Below the pieces are notes generated by a model that was not told the DNA's origin, searched no databases, and worked only from the letters and a program-made list of their open reading frames with translations. A stretch of 64,000 nt of DNA. Source: Symsagittifera roscoffensis (lineage: Eukaryota > Xenacoelomorpha > Acoela > Convolutidae). The translations under genes were made by a program, and so were the position numbers. This document shows, piece after piece, positions 32,650 to 42,549 of this stretch (position 1 is the first letter of the stretch; every line of letters begins with the position of its first letter). The stretch covers positions 49,921,220-49,985,219 of the forward strand of contig NC_087063.1 of NCBI RefSeq assembly GCF_963678635.1, read 5' to 3'.

Positions 32650-33230
32650 AACTTTTCTGTCACAAACGAAACTGTGGAACACAATTCTTTCCTGATCAGC
32701 GAAGTCATGAATATACCAACAGTGAAAACATGGAATAATTTTTTTTTCAAAAAACCTGTTAATAAAACTGTAACGGAAGAACTCAAAATATGAACCTCAT
32801 AAGGGGACTATTGCGTATTGCCTCCCAATTACAACGCTGCTGCTAATCAAAATCGTAACCAACGATGAATTCAATTTTATTAAAACGGAAGATAGAGAAA
32901 ACAACCTCCCGTATAAGTTCAATTTACTTGTTTTCCTTAGGCCTCATAAAATAGTGAGTTGCTCTTTTATACAGTTTTCAATGACAACAAAATTTTTCAA
33001 AAATCTCTGATATCCCAAAAGAATTACCAGCTAAAATTTATATGAGAATGACCTAAATAGTTTTTAAACTTATGCAATTGGAGAAGCTCTGCATCTTTCT
33101 CCTATTGCTTAATTCGTCAACACATTACTTTAATTGGAGCAGTTTTCACGATACTGAGCAAATTTACGTCAAGTTTTTATTTGTTTGACGTAACAAGGAA
33201 GCCTGGTTGGAGTGCAAGTAGCACAAAAAT
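32650..33230 (+). repeat. Dispersed repeat, right copy (homologous to about 12430-13000)
   Basis: Order and orientation of matching blocks are the same as in the left copy at 12430-13130, so the two flank retroelement copy B as direct repeats about 20 kb apart. The 65-codon plus-strand frame at 32596-32793 is not conserved in the left copy and is not taken as a gene. A perfect 28-bp palindrome lies just beyond, at 33244-33271 (AACTATAGAAAAA and its complement). Confidence 0.6.
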
Positions 33231-33644
33231 TTCCGACAACAATAACTATAGAAAAAGTTTTTTCTATAGTTTTTTTTTCACAAGGAGTCGTTTTTTCCTG
33301 GTGTGATGCAAACATCATAACAAAAGCTTAGAAATTAAGTTTTTTGTTACCAGTAACAAATTAAGAACTTTATTTAACGGTTTTTTCAAAATTTGAATAG
33401 AAAAGCAATTAATTTAATTTTATTTTATCGTACCACTCTTATAACAAACTTAATTTTTCAAGATCGAAATATAACTGACGTAACATTTTAACGGAAATAA
33501 AACATAACAAAGTCCCTTTAGAAAAGTTGAGAAGAAGACATGGCAAACAAGTATTTTCCAAAGCATGTTTCTATCGAGAAAATTTTTCAAAACTTCAGCA
33601 TCAAAACTACTTATGCTTATAACTAAAATGAAATGCTTATGATG

Positions 33645-33884
33645 GTAGTATTGTAATCCGCCGTGTGTCCTTAGGGGGGGGGCTCTTTTCGACGGTAGGG
33701 GTCTTTGGGGTCCTACCAAAAGTAGGGTCCAAAAGGACCCATCTTTTTTATAGACCTCAAAGTACCCTGCCCGAAATAAAAAGACCCCTCTCTTAGAACA
33801 CCCGACAGACAAAATACTTTGGTATTTATTTTCGCGCGGTGGTTAAATTTAATCCCTTCCAAACTTTCCCACCACTAAATAAGT
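33645..33884 (+). repeat. Left terminal inverted repeat of the Polinton
   Basis: This is a 240-bp copy of the terminal repeat. It matches the complement of 51134-51362 throughout, apart from an extra block of about 16 bases with a G run near 33671-33686, a few substitutions and a small gap near the inner end. Confidence 0.95.
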
Positions 33885-34291
33885 ATGGGTATATCCGGCT
33901 GCGGTTTTCTCGCTTATTTTTATCTAAAAGCTAATCCTTTTCGTTCATATAAATATGTGTTTACATAAAGTACCATTCAAATTTCCTTTTAAAAAATTTT
34001 GGTAACTATTGTTCGTTTCTCTTTCTTATTTTATTTTCAAACTTATTTCCAAGTCTCCCTTATTTTCGACTTGCACCATTTTGATTCTTTTAGCCTTACT
34101 ATTAGCTTACTTTGGGAAACTAAATACGCAATCCTTCGCTCCTGCTTCAAGGGTAAGTTGCAATTACCAGTCTCTTTTGCGCCGGTCTATTTAACTTAAG
34201 ACAATGTTTGTTGAATGTTTTATATTTACAAATGTACAGCCGTAATTCCAAGTGACAAGGCAATTTAGCCGACATTTTCAAGTGAAAAATT

Positions 34292-37200
34292 TTATTGATC
34301 AATTTTATCAAGTTTTCTCCTTTTTTTCTGACTAGAACGAACAGACGCTTCTGTTAGAATGAATGGATTATTGATAGGCGGAGGGTCTCTTGAACTGCTA
34401 GCTGCGCTTTCTTCTTGAAGCTCTTCCTCCGTGTAGCTTTCTTGAAGAAAGCCCCAATCTGGGACCCGAAATTCCGGCGATTGCCAGCTTTCGCTGTTTT
34501 CGCTGCTATAAGTCGGGGTATTTGTCAACTGTGAGTTTGCCCACTCGCTTTCTTCCGCAATGGCCTCGAAGAACACATTTTCTTCTGTAGACCTGTGTCC
34601 AAAGGGCAATGTAGCTATCCCGTCGAATAGTAAGAACCGCTTACTATCGAAGGGTGAAAGGGCAATTCGGTTCTGTGCTATGGTTATGTTGGTATGGGCT
34701 TTCGATTTTATTGAGTAGTTGTATATACGAAGGATTTTTCCACTCAGTAATGTTTCCCTGAACCTCTGGTGTGTAAGTTGCTGCTGGGAGTGTTGTACTA
34801 CTCCTTTTGCACTCCTTTTGCTAGTTGAATCTAAATGAAGAACAAAGATTAGCCCATAAACATATTTTAGCTTTGTAAGCCCATAAAAATTCGCAAGCCC
34901 AGTTCTAGTATTAATAACGAAAACGGTTCCCAAATTTGAATATTTTGAAGACTCAATATCTAATAACATTCCAATTTTTTCAATTCCAAAAAGTTTAAAT
35001 ATCTTAATTCATTCCAAATCATAAAAATTCCAAATCGTGTCATTATCAAAAAATCATTCCATGTCAAAATTTTAAATTTGTTCACGTCAAAAGTTACAAA
35101 AGTGCGTTTGTGGTGAGTATTTGTTTAAAACATTTTAAATGATGAATGGTTCTTCATTTTAAGTTTTTAAATGAAGAATCAGAGCCTTTCAGGGCTAGTT
35201 ATGTCTAATTAAATTGACAGGGATCAACAAAAGTTATTAATTTGGTCCCAACAAGATCCAAAACCCCAATGAAGGGAACCCTTAATGTAACGAAATGGAG
35301 GGGGCTTGGAGAGGTGCTTTTTTTTTCAATACTAACCTGCATATTTCAACGAGTAGAGCTTTGGTTTCAACGCGATGATTTCTGCAATGATTTTTCCCGC
35401 CTCGTCCTTAAATTTCAATACAACCTTCTTATTCACATTGCTGAATAAGAAGTGATCGCTTGGGTAGTTGGAAACATCGAAACTATCGGTCAGTTTTTGC
35501 AGATCTGCGTATACGTCTTCGGTTTTTATCGCATAAATAAACGAATCTGTGTCACTGTATAGCAGTTCAAGGTTCATGCTTGCTTTCATTTGCCGATAAT
35601 GAAAGTAAAACATGAATCTTTTCGACAAATCCAAAATACTTGCACCAATTATCATGGGTTTGTCCCACAAAATACTCGTTACAGCAAAACGAACAGTAGC
35701 AACTTCCTCGTCGATTATCTGGAAGCTTGTCATCGTGATCAAAGCTGTTTTTTGAAGCAATTCTCTTTCATTTCTAATAATTTTTAGTTTTTTGCGTCTC
35801 AGTTTTGATTCCATAGTTTTACCGAATGCTGAATTTACGATGAGCTTGTAAAAGTTCTCTTCAAATTTGTTGCGCGCTGACATTCTCAATTGAGTGTTTA
35901 AATCGACAAAGGGCTCCATCCATCTACCTTGACGAAATTTTAAGACCTTAATCAATTTGGTAACTCTTAAGCCTAGTTCTATATAGAGTTTTAATGTAAG
36001 GTAGTGCAGAACGTAGCCTTCCTTTGGATCTAATGTTTGAACCAGTTTTGGTACCTTTGGTAGCGACGTGACCCCCATCTCCCCTAACATCTGTATTTGC
36101 TCGTTACTTAGTTTATCCGTGCCGATAACTTCACGTGAGGGGGCTAGCGGGTAGTCTGCAAAGTAATCTTCAAGTTCTTCAGGTATACTGAGATCCACTT
36201 CCAAAATGTATGCCCACTCAGATTTATCGTCGGTTTGCAAAATATATTCGAGACTTTCCTCAACTATTGAGAAATCTTTGATGGGAAGCGGACAGTGTTT
36301 CATAATACCCCCGTATAAATTGTTAGCATCCATACTCATTAGATAGCTAGAGGGCTCTTCAGGATTGTAGTCTTCGAGGTATTTGTTGTTGGCTTTAAAA
36401 AAACGGCGTGCATATATCGATGACATCCCTCCCCGTATCATTTTTTGAACCATGTTCAAATGCTCCCTTTCAGTAAGTAACTTGAGGTCTGCATTGCAGA
36501 CTTTTAAGAATGCATCGCCCGAGAGGTTACTAGCCGTGAAGTAGCATGCACAATCTAATCCGTACGTTTCGTAACAAACTTCACGAAAGGCTTCGAATAC
36601 TGAAGCGAGTAGTAGTACGTCCGTTGCTAGGTATACATCATGGTACTCGCCTAATGATGCGCATTTCATTTCGGCGAAAACTTTAATGGCATGGTTGTAC
36701 TGATTTTTCGAAACACTTATTTCCCCTCCCTGTAAAGTGTTGCTCCACATTTTTCTAGGTGGCAGTCGGGTTTCTCGAAACTTTTCAAAACTACTAAAGT
36801 ATGAATACGGGTAGAAACCTTTTTGTTTTAGCAATGCTATCTGTTCTGATGAGTAACCAAGTTCTTCAAAGTAATTTTCCAGTAGGAAAAATTTTTCTTC
36901 CGGCAAGTATTCGACAAGTTTTGAAAAGGGGGACAGCATGAATTTATAGGAGATTTTCATACACTTTTTTGAGTTTTCCGTTTTTATCGGTGTATGATTT
37001 GATATAGACCGACATAGTGAGTGATATATACTTCTCCTCAGTGGAAGGGATCACTGAGTAAGTGTTTTCGGGGTTACTGTTTGAGAGCGCTTTTATAATG
37101 AAATGCAGATCATAGTTTGACAAGTTTTGCGCTATTACGGGTATATATTTCGCCGTTTTTCGATTGATATTGCATTCGTTATGCGCCCACCCCAAGAACT

Positions 37201-39052
37201 TGTTGGTATAGTGACAGTGATCAAGTACAACTTGGTCATTGTCAGCAAATTCTGTTTCACATATCCAACATGTGTGCGCTTCTTCACGCGTGCAACTTGG
37301 TGTGCCAGTGAACGTGTAATATTTTCGTTTTTCGAGGTATATTTGTTTCGCCAAAGATTCGAGCGAGGCGATCAATTCCTTCATTGCATTTTCTCCTCTC
37401 TTCAGTTCAAACTTTAAAACTTCACGCTTCCCAAATTGAACAACGGCCAGAGCGTAACCGCATGGTTGATGAATCTCTAGTGTTTGGGTGCTAGATTTTT
37501 CGGGGGCGGGTTGCGGTCCGTATACGGGTAGTAGTAGCGATTCCAGGTCAAAGTAAATAACTCTCGGTACATACCAGCGGGCAGTTAAATTTTTGAAACG
37601 ATGAGTGTCCTTTCCCGGTTTTGGCATAGTGATTACCACTCCCTCGTCTTGGTAGCACATTTCCTGGTGCCTTTGTAGTGTATCGATGGATGAACATGTA
37701 TGGAAGCATTTGCGGCAAATTTGGTTTCGGTCTCGGTGTAGTTTTCCACGCACATATTCCACAACCCTCATCAAATCAGTGATCAGCACATAGTGATGAG
37801 TCTGTCCGTTGCTGAGTAGTAGTAGGTCAACACAAAGATCACTTGAGTATTTGCTGGACACTCTAAAAGGTAGCAATTCACCTTCTTTGTACCTAATGAA
37901 AACAAACAATTGAGTGCTCAGGTTTCTAGATGAACGTAATGTGTTATAGATGATTAAACAAATGTTTTGTCAAAAAAAAATCAATGCTCACCGGAATACA
38001 TTGACTTGACAGTTGTTAAGTTGTTCAAATCGGTCAATATCATATAGTCCCATTGGCATCTCGTACCAGCCTTCAATTTTCACAACATGTTCTTGGGAGA
38101 GCTTGTAATTTTTCAGTTTGTTTCGATGTTGGTAGCTTTGGGCAGCAGGATAAAGGGCAGTTGTGGTCTCTGAATATCGATCATGGTACGCGGCCACAAA
38201 GCAGTATAGAAAGCACTTCTGATCGTTTCTCGTTTTAATGTTGGTGAAACTCTGTTTCACCGGTTTCAATGAATCGGGAAGGTCAATGTATGAGCCAGCA
38301 CGGATAGGAGAAAATGCTGCAAAACTTACAGCCAGCTTTTCAATGCGCTCCACAATCCAACCGCTACCGTGAGAAGCGAACGTCTTGATGGCATTGACCA
38401 TATGCTCAATCATTTCCAAATATGTCTCTTTCTCGATTCCATTGAAGAAGACATTGATCATCTTAGAATTCAGATATAACATTGTCTTCTCGTGGCGTAA
38501 CTCCCCGTCACCAGTTTCGTTTGTATCGCTCGAGAACTTTATCATACTCACGTCGTCATGCAGTTGAAATTTACAGGGTCCTTCCTGCACTCTTTCGTCT
38601 ATCAACGCATCAATTTCCTCTTTGTTTCGCATGATTACATTCATCAGATCCAATTCATCCTCCTTAACGCTCAACTCGTATCGTCTTAACTTTCCCCTAA
38701 ACGCAGATTCAGTTGGAGCAGATGATGTTCCCACCTCATTTCCGTGAGTCCAAATGGGTAGTTGATGGTTTTTCGACATATTTTGCCGGAACTTCTCAAC
38801 CGAGAGAAAGATTGTATGACAGTAGATACAAAGACTATCAGTTGAGACGTTGTGAGCTAGCTCGACATGCTCCCTAGCTTCTGCCAGCGAGCTGAAGGAT
38901 TCTCGACATTTGTCACATTTAGTTGGTGGCGGTGGGGCTGCGAATATCTTATGGATATTTTGTTCATGTCGTCTCAAGTTCCTTGGTGAACTAAAGACTT
39001 TCGAGCAGGTCGAACAAATGACTGGTGTCTGTTTTCCACTTGAGTTAGGCAT
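34292..39052 (-). CDS. polB: Protein-primed family B DNA polymerase, three exons, one frameshift
   Basis: Exons are 37992-39052, 35337-37892 and 34292-34830, about 1,380 residues in all. The N-terminus has three C2H2 fingers (CSTCSKVF...H, CDKCRESF...H, CIYCHTIF...H). Exonuclease motifs follow: FDLES (about 37545), NLSNYD (about 37110) and YLATD (about 36635). A CxxC...DHCH...HNECN endonuclease-VII-like insert lies at 37185-37275. Polymerase motifs are DANNLYG (about 36325), NSAFGKT (about 35825) and YSDTDSF (about 35555). The last exon carries the C-terminal SPFDSKR...[10 protein letters not shown] block and a basic KKRRKL tail. A +1 frameshift lies at about 36945-36970, next to an A6 run. 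It should replicate the element by protein priming. Confidence 0.93.
34831..35336 (-). other. polB intron 2 (506 bp)
   Basis: The donor is GCAG|GTTAGT and the acceptor is CATTTAG|ATTC on the minus strand, phase 1. Splicing joins the [10 protein letters not shown] block directly to [10 protein letters not shown], the order expected in protein-primed polymerases. Unspliced, the frame stops within the donor (TAG). Confidence 0.85.
37893..37991 (-). other. polB intron 1 (99 bp)
   Basis: The donor is CCG|GTGAGC and the acceptor is TTTCATTAG|GTAC on the minus strand. Splicing joins VNVF and [10 protein letters not shown] in frame (phase 2). This removes the TGA that otherwise ends the first reading frame. 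Confidence 0.85.
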
Positions 39053-40697
39053 TGTTGGTTCAAGATTGAGTGTTCAGAAATTTTTCAAGTTTTACCAAAG
39101 CTGATTTTGACAAAGCAAAAGCGCGAAGTGAAAAGTTTTTCAAAAACAAAATTTGGATCAAGACTCTATTAATTAAACTCAATTACGTGGGTGAAGCGTA
39201 AAATCAACAGTGGCTTTGAAGTGGTTGTAGTTTTGGGGCTTTATATGGTTTTATGAAATGACTGTCAATTCGATATTGGGTAAATGACTCAACTGTATTA
39301 AACAGCATAAATACTTGTGGTTAGAGTAGCTGACAATTCCATGAAGCTTCAACCCGGGAATGTTATTTCTTTTACCTAAAGTGTGTGAATGTTAACACCC
39401 ACTGCTATTATCAACTTCCCTGTTTAGTCAACTTGACTAAATATTGAAAATATATTTGAATTTTTTTGCCAAGTTTTTTTGTTTCAACCAAAATGGTAAC
39501 CCACCAATCAAGTCAAGCAAGGAAGACCCACCAATCAAGTCAAGTCAAATATACCTGACAAAAATGATAAAGGGTAGTTGAGAATTTTGTTCATTTCTCA
39601 AATAAATTAGTATTCTATGACAAATTTCACATATAGTTCATCAAAAGATTGATGCAGGGCCGTTTGGTACAGTAGGCAATAACTACCCGGCAGTGCTATT
39701 CATTAGGAACCTCTGAAACGCTTGCCCCACTGTAATGTTGGGTCAAAAATTTGAGATTTTTCATTTTTAGTACATATTATTGTAGTGAAAAAAAAAATTA
39801 CAAAAAAACTTTTTTGACTCCAAATCCAATGAAACCTGGTCCAATCAATTTGTCGTGATTTAATGGACAGGGTTGTAACCCATGTTGAAAAATCGAGAAA
39901 AAAAAACATATTTTGAATTTTTTAACCATTTTAACCTGAAAATGAGTATTATTAAACGTGAAATCTGTTATAGACATGTAATTTTATTATATATAATGCT
40001 TTATACTGGCTCATACACTCTCTAAAGTCTACTCCTAAGAGTCCTGGCTAACCCCACCAGGCTGTAGACATATTAGAGAGAGAGAAAAAGAACAAAAACA
40101 GAGAGTGTAAAGAGCCAAAAGTAACTATGGTTGATTAACCGGCAGAATTGCTGGACCCATCCATAAATAGCTTTCTTTTGAAAAAGCTATATCCCAAAAG
40201 GGATAATAATGGGGTTTATGGATCGTCAGTTCTCTCTCTCTCTCTCTCTCTCTCTTTATCTTTTTCTGTGTTAATATTTATATTTTGAAAACTATTATGA
40301 AAAAACATAACAAAAACATTTTTATGTTTTTTGTTTTAACATCATTAGATAAAATCTTGGGAAGAGTATTCAGTTTATCTTTTATGATTTTTCAAAATAA
40401 TCATTAAAGAAAACTGATGTAAGTAAGTTGGATTTGACGAGAAGTTTATCAAAATTTATACTTTTAGACTTTTATGCCGACTTTTTAAAGTTATTTTGAT
40501 TTTTTTTCTATTAATTTTTTCTTTTGTTTTTATTTCCTTTCTATTGATTGAAAATCACAAAGCAAACTTTAAATTAGAAAAAAATCATAAGCAAAACGTA
40601 AACAAAGATTCAGCCACAATAAAAAAACTTATCAAACTAAATAATAAACCCCCAAACTGGTGCACTCTCGGTGGAAACAAAGTTTTTTTTTGAGTTT
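39053..40697. other. Polinton intergenic region with stem-loop cluster
   Basis: This 1.6 kb region between polB and the next gene has no convincing gene. It holds a duplicated ACCCACCAATCAAGTCAAG (about 39500-39540), a stem-loop cluster at 40007-40223 and a CT microsatellite at about 40229-40254. A 65-codon plus-strand frame (40496-40693) with a hydrophobic start is probably fortuitous. Confidence 0.55.
40007..40223. other. Cluster of stem-loops including a three-way junction
   Basis: A long imperfect stem pairs 40007-40023 with 40100-40117. An alternative inner stem pairs 40018-40032 with 40064-40080 and encloses CCTGG/CCAGG (40043-40047 with 40057-40061). Next is the hairpin CCGGCAGAATTGCTGG (40139-40154). 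Then ATCCATAAA (40159-40167) pairs perfectly with TTTATGGAT (40215-40223). It encloses two abutting hairpins, TAGCTTT...AAAAGCTA (40168-40189) and TATCCC-AAAA-GGGATA (40190-40205). This could be a structured RNA or a fold-back insertion. Confidence 0.6.
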
Positions 40698-41366
40698 TCA
40701 GAGATCTCTAAATTGCAGTTTGCGTTTTTTTGGCGCAAAGCAAGCATTGATAGGCGGCGTCTCAGCCACTAAGTTTGGTGCAGTGGGACTTTGACTGCCG
40801 GAAGAAGAAGTAGAAGAAGTATGCTGCTGCTGTTGTTGAGTGATTGAAAAAATATCCGGTTTTATTGGGGTTTTGGGCGTCTGCTGGTCCTCATCTTTTT
40901 TCTCTGTTGAATCTGGTGATTCAATCGACTCAATGTTCCAGTAGCTTTCTCGCTCTTCTAAATCTCTAATGGATCCTCCCTGATTTTCGTAAAAGGGGAT
41001 CGATTGGCAATCGTAGTTAAACAGTATTTTTCTCGGTGAACGATCAAGGCAAGTAGGGTCTTGAATATCTGTGCGCTTCAGCGCAGGATACGATTCAGTC
41101 ACACAGCAACTCTCGTAGACATGTTTTCTGTTTTGTATGAGTATAACAATTTGATCTAGCAAATAGTTGGGTAACATCATATGGTTTTTAGTGACCCATT
41201 CATCGAATTCTCTGCTTCCTGGATCAAGATCGTTGAAAGGACTTGTTTTTCGATGACGCATTTTCCGTTCCTGTTGAACCACTACGATAGAATCTCTGGT
41301 ATAAGTTTGGTATAATATAGCTCTTTCAAGAGAATTAATTGAAATGATTTGCAGTGGAGTTGCCAT
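40698..41366 (-). CDS. Polinton protein of unknown function (222 aa)
   Basis: An intact frame starting MATPLQIISINSLERAIL. The N-terminal 140 residues look folded, while residues about 150-210 are Ser/Thr/Gln/Pro-rich and disordered (QQQQQHTSSTSSS). It ends with a basic FAPKKRKLQFRDL, a plausible nuclear localisation signal. The C-terminal layout, PPIN...KKRKL, resembles that of the polymerase C-terminus (PPINNPF...KKRRKL). Residues about 100-135 (LDRSPRKILFNYDCQSIPFY) weakly recall the polymerase [19 protein letters not shown] block. It could be a remnant or paralogue of the polymerase tail, which is not proven. It is divergently arranged with the next plus-strand gene. Confidence 0.6.
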   Translation of the reverse strand: MATPLQIISINSLERAILYQTYTRDSIVVVQQERKMRHRKTSPFNDLDPGSREFDEWVTKNHMMLPNYLLDQIVILIQNRKHVYESCCVTESYPALKRTDIQDPTCLDRSPRKILFNYDCQSIPFYENQGGSIRDLEERESYWNIESIESPDSTEKKDEDQQTPKTPIKPDIFSITQQQQQHTSSTSSSGSQSPTAPNLVAETPPINACFAPKKRKLQFRDL

Positions 41367-41566
41367 CGTTGAAAATTTTGTATTGACTGATTTTGAGAGA
41401 TTGAATAAAAATAGTGAGTAGATTTAGTTTGACCTACCACTTTTAGTTTTTTTATTGCTGGTGGTCTAAGATTTAACCAATTACCATAAATCTGGTTTTG
41501 TGAAATTTTAATATGTTTTCAGGGCTTTTGCAATTAAGTAGAAATGTGAACGCTTTGAAAATCTAT

Positions 41567-41892
41567 ACTTCAAAGAAACAGCATGGCGCCTTTTTATGAT
41601 ACCCTAAGCACAAAATGACAAAAATTTTACACTTCAAAGAGATAACATGCATGCCGCCAGGGTAAAAACGTTGAGATTTATGAGCTAAAACGGGAATTTG
41701 CCAGACAGATGCAAACTAATGCTATCTCTACTTCAAATAGAGTGCATGACGCCTTTTTTTATGTCCCCCGGACGAGGGGCTTTAAAGGTCTCCACTTCAA
41801 AGTGAGTACATGTATGCCGACATGTAACATTAACTGAGATTTATGACCCATTCAAGTGCTTTCCAGACAGAAATGACAGATTCAATAAACAC
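41567..41892. promoter_or_regulatory. Two 163-bp tandem units with four iterons in the divergent intergenic region
   Basis: The core ACTTCAAA-n6/8-CATG-n-GCC occurs at 41567, 41631, 41730 and 41794. The spacings are 64, 99 and 64 bp, which makes an exact 163-bp dimer period. Other shared blocks are GAGATTTATGA and CCAGACAGA, at matching positions in each unit. The region lies between a minus-strand gene (from 41366) and the plus-strand gene pair (from about 42072). It may bind a regulator or initiator. The function is inferred only from layout. Confidence 0.65.
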
Positions 41893-42071
41893 GCTTTTAT
41901 CTTATACAAATCCAATTGCAAAAACTAATTAAATTCTCCCGCTATAGGCTGAAGGGGCGCCATAAAAGTAAATCCACAGATATTTGTTTATCTTCTATCC
42001 AATTCATTATTCATTTCATTCTATCATAAAACAGTTGAGCCAACAAGTCACTACCGTTACCACCACCACTA

Positions 42072-42506
42072 TTGTACTCGTCGCTAGAAATTGATACAGA
42101 CTTTTACGATGATTTTCAAGATATATCTTCGGGAGAAAAACGCATTGTACGAGTTGGAACGAAAACCTTTGACAAAACGGGTACATATTTCACAGTTAAG
42201 TTATATAAAAAGAATGAAGATGGTGTATTTAAATGTTATCAAGCAGTGACCTTAACGACAAGAGAATTTGATTGTTTGGCAGATAATTATTCAAAGATTA
42301 AAAAATTGGTTAAAAAACAAACTGGTGAAAAGACTTCATCTTCTTCCTCCTCCTCCTCATCCTCCTCAGCTGTAAATGATAAACATCATAAAAGACGATT
42401 CACGTCAAAACGATTAGTCCCTCCCAAAAAAGAATGTGCTGAAAGTGGCGATGAAAACGATGCTGATGATGAATACTCGAACAATAAAAAGTGTAGAGTT
42501 GCCTGA
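42072..42506 (+). CDS. PC4-like DNA-binding protein (putative), start codon unclear
   Basis: The open frame extends from 42039 and contains no ATG; 42072 is only a TTG. The true start must therefore be non-ATG or on a spliced upstream exon. Residues about 20-80 read RVGTKTFDKTGTYFTVKLY, then CYQAVTLTTREFDCLADN. This resembles the single-strand-DNA-binding PC4/Sub1 fold: a beta-rich segment, then LT..E...L, then a helix. After that come a Ser run (about 11 Ser), a basic patch (HHKRRFTSKRL) and an acidic tail. PC4 proteins act in transcription and binding of unwound DNA. The assignment is by pattern and could be wrong. Confidence 0.5.
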   Translation: MYSSLEIDTDFYDDFQDISSGEKRIVRVGTKTFDKTGTYFTVKLYKKNEDGVFKCYQAVTLTTREFDCLADNYSKIKKLVKKQTGEKTSSSSSSSSSSSAVNDKHHKRRFTSKRLVPPKKECAESGDENDADDEYSNNKKCRVA

Positions 42507-42549
42507 AACAGAAAAAAAAACGTTTGAATAATTTGATTTAACCAGCAGA

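Noticed and set aside
33450-33812. 120-codon minus-strand frame across the left Polinton end
   Set aside because: It straddles the terminal inverted repeat and flanking host DNA and reads through repeat sequence, so it cannot be an element gene.
36944-36970. Programmed ribosomal frameshift in polB
   Set aside because: The phase does not fit a -1 slippery heptamer, and other genes of the same element also carry inactivating indels, so mutation or assembly error is simpler.
37127-37417. Plus-strand 96-codon frame inside polB
   Set aside because: It is antisense to the conserved exonuclease region and is only a shadow frame.
40496-40693. 65-codon plus-strand frame with a hydrophobic start
   Set aside because: It begins in a T-rich tract that would give a hydrophobic stretch by chance. 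There is no start context or known family, and it abuts the convergent 222-aa gene.
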